From: Baffinella frigidus
Taxonomy: Eukaryota > Cryptophyceae > Cryptomonadales > Baffinellaceae
Length of the DNA: 19,629 nucleotides
Direction: 5' to 3'
Assembly (NCBI GenBank): GCA_026770585.1
Contig: MU646940.1
Span: 236,327 to 255,955, forward strand
Made by a program: the position numbers and the translations under genes. Positions within the stretch are counted from its first letter, which is position 1, and every line of letters starts with the position of its first letter. The notes under the pieces were generated by a model, which was not told the origin of the DNA, searched no databases, and saw only the letters and a list, made by a program, of their open reading frames with translations. Shown in pieces: positions 14,986 through 19,629 of this stretch.

Positions 14986-15000
14986 CACACACACAAGCTC

Positions 15001-15790
15001 TCAGGGTTTGGGGTTTAGAGTTTTGGGTTTAAAGTTTTGGGTTTGGGGTCCAGGGTTGAAGGTTGAGAAGGGTGAGGTTTAGAGGATTAGAGTTCAGGGT
15101 TCAGAGTTTCAAGGGTTTAGGGTTGATTTTTAGGGTGTTGTATAGGTTTGAAAAATCAGGGTTCACCAAATATTCGGGGTTTAGGGTTTAGGGTTTAAGG
15201 ATTGAAGGTTTTAAGTTTTAGGGTGTAGGGTGTAGGGTTTAGGGTTTAAGTGTTAAGGTTTAGGGTCCAGGGTTCACATTTAAAGGTTTGAAGGTTTAGG
15301 GGTCAGGGTTTTGGTTTAAGGTTGAGGGTTTTGGGTTCAGGGTTTAGGGTCTTGGGTTCAGGTTTCAGGGTTTAGGGTTAATGGTTCATGGTTCAGGGTT
15401 TAGGGTTTAGGGTTGACGGTTGATGTTTGAGGGTTCAGAATTGAGGGTTTAGGGTTTAGGGTTCAGGGTTCAGGGTTTCCCAATGGTTTAGGGTTGTTGT
15501 TTAGGGTGTTTTGTATAGGTTTGAGGAATCAGGGTTCAACAAAGGTTCGGGGTTTAGGGTTTAGGGTTTTGAGTTTTAATGGTGTAGGGTTTAGGGTTTA
15601 CGGGTTCAGGGTTTAGGGTTTAGGGTTAAGGGTTAAGGGTTTATGCTTTAGGCTTGCGGGTTGAAGGTTTAGTGTTGAAGGTTGAGGGGTTAGGGTGTAG
15701 GAGTGGAGGATTGAGGGTTGAGGGTTGAGGGTTCAGAGTTTGGGATTTATGGTTTTGGGTTTCGGGTTTGGGGCTCAGGGTTTAGTTTTT
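15001..15790 (+). repeat. Long degenerate telomere-like array
   Basis: About 790 bp of TTTAGGG, TTCAGGG, TTGAGGG, TTTGGGG and TTAAGGG units, heavily diverged. A longer unit is duplicated inside it: GGGTGTTGTATAGGTTTGA with CAGGGTTCACCAAA at about 15131-15195, and GGGTGTTTTGTATAGGTTTG with CAGGGTTCAACAAA at about 15502-15570, some 370 bp apart. An interstitial or subtelomeric array is inferred. It directly follows the CT array. Confidence 0.9.
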
Positions 15791-15850
15791 AGGATTTGGT
15801 GGTCCAGGATTTGGTGGTCCATTTTTTAACAAGACAAGTTCCCCGCAGGG

Positions 15851-16180
15851 TCCTTTTAGGTCCTTGAGGTTTTAATTTCTCCCAATCCCTTAAGTGGCCA
15901 GGCCCCCAAATTTGCGGGCCTAGAGGTCCTAGGCAGGTCCTAGGGCCCTACAGTAGGGCGTATGCGCCTACTGGCCACTTAAGGGATATGCCAACGACAC
16001 GCCGTTCCGTAGAAGGGGCCGCCGGAGGCTGTGGACGCCCCAGCGCTTCGTTATGTCCTTTAGGTCCTTTAGGTTTTGATTTCTCCCAACATATGCCAAC
16101 GACACGCCCTTCTCCTTCAGTTTTTGATTTTTCCTAACATAGCATACTCCAACGACTCGCCCTTCCGTAGCAAGGATCGA
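15851..16180 (+). repeat. Three diverged tandem units, first one interrupted by MITE A7
   Basis: Unit start: TCCTTTTAGGTCCTTGAGG (15851), TCCTTTAGGTCCTTTAGG (about 16056) and a shortened CCTTCAGTTTTTGA (about 16114). Next block: TTTCTCCCAA and, after it, ATGCCAACGACACGCC (15987 and 16092) or ACTCCAACGACTCGCC (16145). Unit 2 shows CCCAACATATGCC uninterrupted, the empty form of the site that holds MITE A7 in unit 1. Confidence 0.7.
15884..15988 (+). mobile_element. Family A MITE, copy 7 (105 bp)
   Basis: Right end GGCCACTTAAGGGATA is intact; left end ATCCCTTAAGTGGCCAGG has lost the first T. The interior has TCCTAGGCAGGTCCTAGG and GCCCTACAGTAGGGC. An empty site exists in the neighbouring tandem unit. 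Confidence 0.9.
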
Positions 16181-16271
16181 AATTCACTTGAGTGGCTTCC
16201 CTTGCCTTGAAAGGGGGACACGCAAGGTTTATCAAGTTGATATGTTCACCGCGATGCTCGTCCTTTTTCTC

Positions 16272-16372
16272 GAGGTGTTTTGGTGCTTTGTATTACACTC
16301 ACATCCAAGGCCACGCCCACCTCACTCTTGAGGAGATGGGAACAATGTACGGATAAGCTCCCCGGAACTACC
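16272..16372 (-). repeat. Dispersed repeat F, copy 3 (inverted)
   Basis: The minus strand reads GTTCCGGGGAGCTTATCCGT, GAGTGAGGTGGGCGTGG, GATGTGAGTGTAATACAAAG and CACCAAAACACC. The 5' part is missing and MITE A8 begins exactly there, so A8 probably inserted in or beside it. Confidence 0.7.
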
Positions 16373-16477
16373 CATCCCTCAAGTGGCGAGTAGGCCAATA
16401 CGCCCCACCGTAGGGCCCTAGGACCTGCCCAGGACCACTTGGCCGTCAAATTTGACGGCCTCACCACACAAGGGATA
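16373..16477 (-). mobile_element. Family A MITE, copy 8 (105 bp, inverted)
   Basis: The minus-strand order matches the other copies: GTCAAATTTGACGGCC, then CCTGGGCAGGTCCTAGGG, CCCTACGGTGGGGC and TACTCGCCACTTGAGGGAT. It is the only full copy in this orientation. Confidence 0.88.
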
Positions 16478-16589
16478 GCCTGAGATACCTGCCTCGCACC
16501 TCTTTGCCGTAATTGGAGCGTGGGGGAAAACTGATTACTGAGACAAGGTTTGCTTAAATTGTTAAACACGACCGCTGTACGCCAGGTGG

Positions 16590-16757
16590 ACAGGCGTCAA
16601 ATTTGACGGCCTCGCCACTTGGGGGCTATGATTTTGACGGCCTCGCCACGTATCCTAATAAGGGCTAGGTATGATGATAGCCCATACGAAGGCTTCGTAC
16701 GAGCTCGTACGAAGCTTCGTACGTGGCGAGGCCGTCAAATTTGACGGCCATGAGGTC
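16590..16757. mobile_element. Family A fragments around TACGA palindromes
   Basis: Three truncated pieces carry GTCAAATTTGACGGCC or TTTTGACGGCCTCGCCACGT, at about 16596-16627, 16629-16650 and 16721-16757. The second and third are inverted copies of each other (ATTTTGACGGCCTCGCCACG and complement) and bracket the palindrome at 16692-16715. Confidence 0.65.
16692..16715. repeat. Perfect 24-bp palindrome, TACGA-rich
   Basis: The half GCTTCGTACGAG is followed by its exact complement. Further TACGA/TCGTA copies follow to about 16810 (GTACGAGGCTCGTATGCATG, CTCGTATGTAC). Confidence 0.9.
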
Positions 16758-16798
16758 CGCAGGTCCGTACGAGGCTCGTATGCATGCTCGTATGTACA

Positions 16799-17437
16799 GT
16801 ATCATGGTACGAAGGGGTGGTTCCTAACTTGGAACTCGGCAAATCTTGGAACTCATTATGATCAGATTACTACACGATTTATATCATGGTAGGTGCACAT
16901 CATGGCATAAAAGTCTTCTATAAACCTGCTTTTTTCAGTGTTTTTGTATCATGGTAGGTGCATATCATGATATGAATAGCATACCATGATATGAAAAAAA
17001 GGCTAACGATGACATGAAAAACAGCCTTGCATCGACATGTCGATGCTATCATGACATCCCCCTACGAAGGGAGCGATTCAGCTGCCGAATCTGAAGATTC
17101 ATCTTCAAACTTCCATACGGAATCTTCCCTACGGTATCTCCCAGGACCTGGGTGATACGAAGTTCGTAGGGGCATAGGCATTAAAACAGGTTATTTCAAG
17201 GTCCCAAATTGGTTCCAAGTTAGAAAATGGGAAAAATTGCCGCCGAAAAACCGGGTTTTCGGCGGCCTACAACTCAAGACTAAAAATGCCAGGTACAATT
17301 TTTTTTCGCCAGTGCACTAGCCCTGGACAAGACCTTCAAAACGACCTAAGAGTTGGCATGGTCACGAGACCTCGGTCATGCCGCAAATACACGTCAAAAA
17401 AGAGTTCCAAAATAGGACCCACCCCTTCGTATCATAG
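16799..17437. mobile_element. Nested fold-back region with about 37-bp outer arms
   Basis: GTATCATGGTACGAAGGGGT through ACTTGGAACTC (16799-16837) pairs with GAGTTCCAAAATAGGACCCA through TATCATAG (17402-17437), with a few mismatches. Inside are a second arm pair (ACTTGGAAC near 16828 with GTTCCAAGT near 17213), repeated TATCATGGTAGGTGCA (16881 and 16947), the exact palindrome GCATCGACATGTCGATGC (17029-17046), CCCCCTACGAA/TTCGTAGGGG, and an 11-bp-stem hairpin GCCGCCGAAAA / TTTTCGGCGGC (17239-17266). No coding frame is convincing. Probably elements inserted into one another. Confidence 0.65.
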
Positions 17438-17651
17438 GGATTGGACCGAGCCCCTTTTCTTCCCCCCCAACCATCAATCTAGAACTTTGGTGGTTCAAGA
17501 CCACCCAAAAGTGGTGCTTTGGTTTCGATTTCGGTGGTGGTGCTTTGGAAGTGGCGGAATTGGAGCCCTTCTTCATGAGGCTCATGGTTTCACCCCGGTC
17601 CGTGGACATATCACGGATAGGTAACTGAATCAGGGGGTTATTTACGCCTAC
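17438..17651. other. Intergenic with small hairpins
   Basis: No gene. TTGGTGGTTCAAGACCACCC near 17489 forms a short hairpin, and GGTGGTGCTTTGG repeats nearby. Confidence 0.45.
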
Positions 17652-18094
17652 GAGCTCGTAGAGGGACGTTTAGTAGGTCCTACAGAGGGGTGAAGAAGAA
17701 GAAGAAGACAAGTGAGGACCACCACAGGGACCTTTTGAGACAAAGCAACTTCAAAAGTTGACGACGAAGAAACCGGGGAGAACCGGGGGAGAAACCATCA
17801 CGGGACACGAGACTTACGAACACCCCTTCGAGATCTTGAACAAACGCCCCGCCAATTACGAGAGGCCCCGCCAATTGATTATCCTGATATAAGGTACCCT
17901 GGTTCCTACACCACTGTGGCCCATCCAATATGGAAAAAACATGACGCGGAGCGTTATGTTTTTTCCATGGCGCGAAGCGCCATGTTCTGCCCCGGTTCTC
18001 CCGCGGTTCTCCGGTTGCTTCGTCAACTTTTGAAGTCCCTTTTCCCTGTGTTCCTCAGGTGTCATCTTTACCACACAAACGTCCCTCTCGAGTC
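17652..18094. mobile_element. 443-bp fold-back element
   Basis: The left arm (about 17652-17796) contains AGAGGGACGTTT, CACAGGGACC, ACTTCAAAAGTTGACGA and GGGAGAACCGGGGGAGAA. The right arm (about 17985-18094) carries the complement of the same series in mirrored order. The centre holds an 18-bp stem with one mismatch, ATGGAAAAAACATGACGC / GCGTTATGTTTTTTCCAT (17930-17968), and an overlapping small hairpin ATGGCGC-GAA-GCGCCAT (17967-17983). Long inverted arms with no gene suggest a fold-back transposon relic. Confidence 0.75.
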
Positions 18095-18454
18095 AAATGC
18101 TCCTGAATCAGGTCCCCCAAAACCGCGACGTTTACGAGCGACGCGAACGATGTCACCAAGGGGATAGTTTACTCATGATCACGAGGCTTTGTTCGGCTGC
18201 TCCATCTTGAGGCTTCCGACGCGGAAGATAAGGGTGTGTATGATATTTTAGGCATAGAATGATGCTATCTTATGCCTGTTCATGATGACAGATTCTAGAA
18301 TGTTCCGAGATGACCTTGCTTCCAAAATCGTGATGTTCTGTGGCTCGCTAGAATGCTCTCGAAGGGCGTTCTACTACACCTTTAAAAACGCCCAACGCAA
18401 TTTTTAAATTTGACGGGAGTCGTTGACTTTTGGAGACAATTCTGGGAAATAGAG
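18095..18454. other. Intergenic, little recognised
   Basis: No gene. AGAATGCTCTCGAAGGGCGT at about 18350 resembles the tandem at 9322-9366, and CTACTACACC follows it. Otherwise nothing is seen. Confidence 0.4.
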
Positions 18455-18640
18455 GGTCTCGAGACACCTGACATCTTTCTGGGGGCGAACCTTGCAAACT
18501 TTCAAACTTTTTTAGCCAACTCGTGCGAAATTTACCACAGTGTAAAATTCGCTGTAGTAAATTTCAGGCGAGTTGACGAAAAGAGTTTGGAAGTTTGGAA
18601 GTTTTTCGACCCCATAAAAGTGTCAAGACCAGCTCTAAAT
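18455..18640. mobile_element. Fold-back element (about 185 bp)
   Basis: AAACTTTCAAACTTTTTTAG with CCAACTCGTGCGAAATTTACC at 18496-18540 is mirrored by TTTCAGGCGAGTTGACGAAA and AGAGTTTGGAAGTTT at 18552-18596. Weaker pairing extends outward on both sides. The loop is about 11 bases. It resembles MITE D in having a GTTGAC/CAACT stretch in the arms. Ends are not sharply defined. Confidence 0.65.
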
Positions 18641-18676
18641 TGACTTTGACTTTCCAAGGCGCACGTGAACTGAACG

Positions 18677-18712
18677 AGCCTTCTATTCGACCTGCAGGTC
18701 GAATAGAAGGCT
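18677..18712. repeat. Perfect 36-bp palindrome without spacer
   Basis: AGCCTTCTATTCGACCTG is followed at once by its exact complement. No surrounding element ends are visible, so it stands alone about 250 bp before the start of the last reading frame. Confidence 0.9.
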
Positions 18713-18958
18713 GGGGTCCGTGTTCGAATAAGTCGGTCATGTTGACCGTGACCAGAGCCGGATACATGATATGCACGTGTTGTGGAACTCAGTGTTTACA
18801 TATGTACGCATGTGATCTGGATACGGGGACGTGCACTGGAGGTGCAACCCCCGGCGACCTTGGAGTTCATCCGGGGGCCGGAAGATACGCACCGTGATAT
18901 TCAGCACGAATCATCGACACAAGGGGGACGCAAAAGCGCAAACATTATCCAGAGAAAG

Positions 18959-19564
18959 ATGGCCGCGCCGCGACAAGAAAGTGCCGGTGCGATGGCGTCC
19001 AGAAGCGGGTCTGGCCGGGACTCGCGCAGCGTAAGCCTCCCGCATCTGCAAAGCTACACCATGGGCCATTCGCAAGAGGCTGGGCAGCCTGCTCCAGAGA
19101 ACCCCGGTCCTGACGAGGCCACTTTACCGGCGTCCGCGGCCCCGTGCCTTTCTTCTGTATCCGACCTCGGGCAGGACTCTCCGGCCTTCCGCCGAACTCC
19201 CAACGTCTGTGACCTCGGCCTGATTCCGGGGCACTTGTTGGAATTTTCGACATGCACCGAAGATCAGTACTGGAATGCTGCGCCCAGCAGGGCCGCCTCG
19301 CAGGAACATTCCACCGAGGAGGACGACAGCGAGCCGAGGTCGGGCGATCGAAGTCGCCCACAGTCCAGCGAAGTCTTTTTCTCGCGAGTAATAGCCGACG
19401 CGTGCACGGCGCTCGTCCTCCCCGATTGGCCGGAGCTGGACCCAGCCGCGTTCGAGCGCGGCAAGGAGCTGCTCGGGAGCATGGAGATGGACCCGGTTCG
19501 ATTCTCGCGCGACGATCTCTGCCATCTTGCCCTCGAGATCTGGGGGGGAGCGGGACTCCCGGAG
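18959..19564 (+). CDS. Partial protein gene; first or internal exon, possibly a cyclic-nucleotide phosphodiesterase
   Basis: An ATG with A at -3 and G at +4 opens a frame that has no stop to the end of the window. The exon is taken to end at GAG (19564), before a GT and telomere-like DNA. This gives 202 codons. The frame is also open upstream to a stop at 18767, so an exon starting after the AG at 18841 is the alternative. Residues 1-130 are Ser/Pro-rich and look disordered, with an acidic cluster TEEDDSE near 120. Residues about 137-202 look folded: FFSRVIADACTALVL, DPAAFERGKELLGSM, DDLCHLALEIWGGAGLPE. The last piece weakly recalls the helices just before the metal-binding HD motif of class I phosphodiesterases, which would lie beyond the window. 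The family guess is weak; coding status is fairly good. Antisense frames here are shorter and interrupted. Confidence 0.55.
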
Positions 19565-19629
19565 GTCAGCGACCCCAGTATTGGGGGGGCGGGTTCAGGG
19601 ATTAGGGTTAGGGTGAAGGGGTTGGGGGG
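19565..19629 (+). other. Probable telomere-like intron start, cut by window edge
   Basis: Begins GTCAGCGACC directly after the folded exon end GLPE and passes into GGGTTCAGGGATTAGGGTTA. The type of DNA matches the intron at 4188-4298 but in the opposite orientation. The reading frame stays open but becomes Gly/Val/Arg low complexity (GIRVRVKGLG). The acceptor is not in the window, so this call is inference. Confidence 0.45.

Noticed and set aside
14311-14994. 227-codon minus-strand frame, the longest with a stop
   Set aside because: Its first third is Arg/Glu repeat from the CT array and the rest is antisense to the repeats of the 809-bp element.
10987-16569. Conserved peptide DVSVIQSTK in two F repeat copies
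   Set aside because: Differences between copies 1 and 3 fall mainly at second codon positions, and copy 2 is frameshifted, so the similarity is at DNA level.

Overview
The window looks like nuclear DNA of a protist alga or a relative. Four things point that way. Degenerate TTTAGGG/TTCAGGG telomere-type repeats occur throughout. Ankyrin-repeat coding pieces are split by at least one clear GT-AG intron. Short inverted-repeat transposons are very dense. There are no bacterial-style operons or ribosome binding sites. A dinoflagellate, cryptophyte or similar lineage would fit, but the sequence alone does not settle it. Most of the open frames longer than 60 codons are translations of repeats, not genes.

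Layout. 1-1620 is telomere-like DNA carrying a 105-bp MITE (family A), a 683-bp PIF/Harbinger-like non-autonomous element with TTA target duplications, and a fold-back repeat. 1621-2787 is GC-rich with no recognised gene. 2788-4360 is a decayed ankyrin-repeat gene. It is broken by telomere-like segments, one in-frame stop, one frameshift, a MITE with a 4-bp target duplication, and a 67-bp insert flanked by 16-bp direct repeats. Two more exon-like pieces follow at 5386-5691; the second is cut by a MITE. 4566-8150 is a stack of nested MITEs: family A (105 bp), family B (121 bp, TA-flanked, Tc1/mariner-like ends) and families C, D and E. It also holds a 169-bp block that recurs without a mismatch at 11538.

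8676-9104 on the minus strand is a possible exon. A tRNA-like 5' half lies at 9550-9618 (minus). 10137-11525 holds tandem and SINE-like repeats. 11793-11880 and 14755-14985 are GA/CT arrays. 12019-13544 holds more A and B elements. 13930-14738 is a larger element with family-B-like ends and internal 42-45-bp repeats. 15001-15790 is a long degenerate telomere-like array. 15851-18712 is again nested fold-back DNA. 18959-19564 is the best intact coding stretch: an open reading frame that runs into what looks like another telomere-like intron at the window edge.

The genes do not form a visible pathway. The main biology is the transposon landscape and the use of telomere-like DNA as intron sequence.
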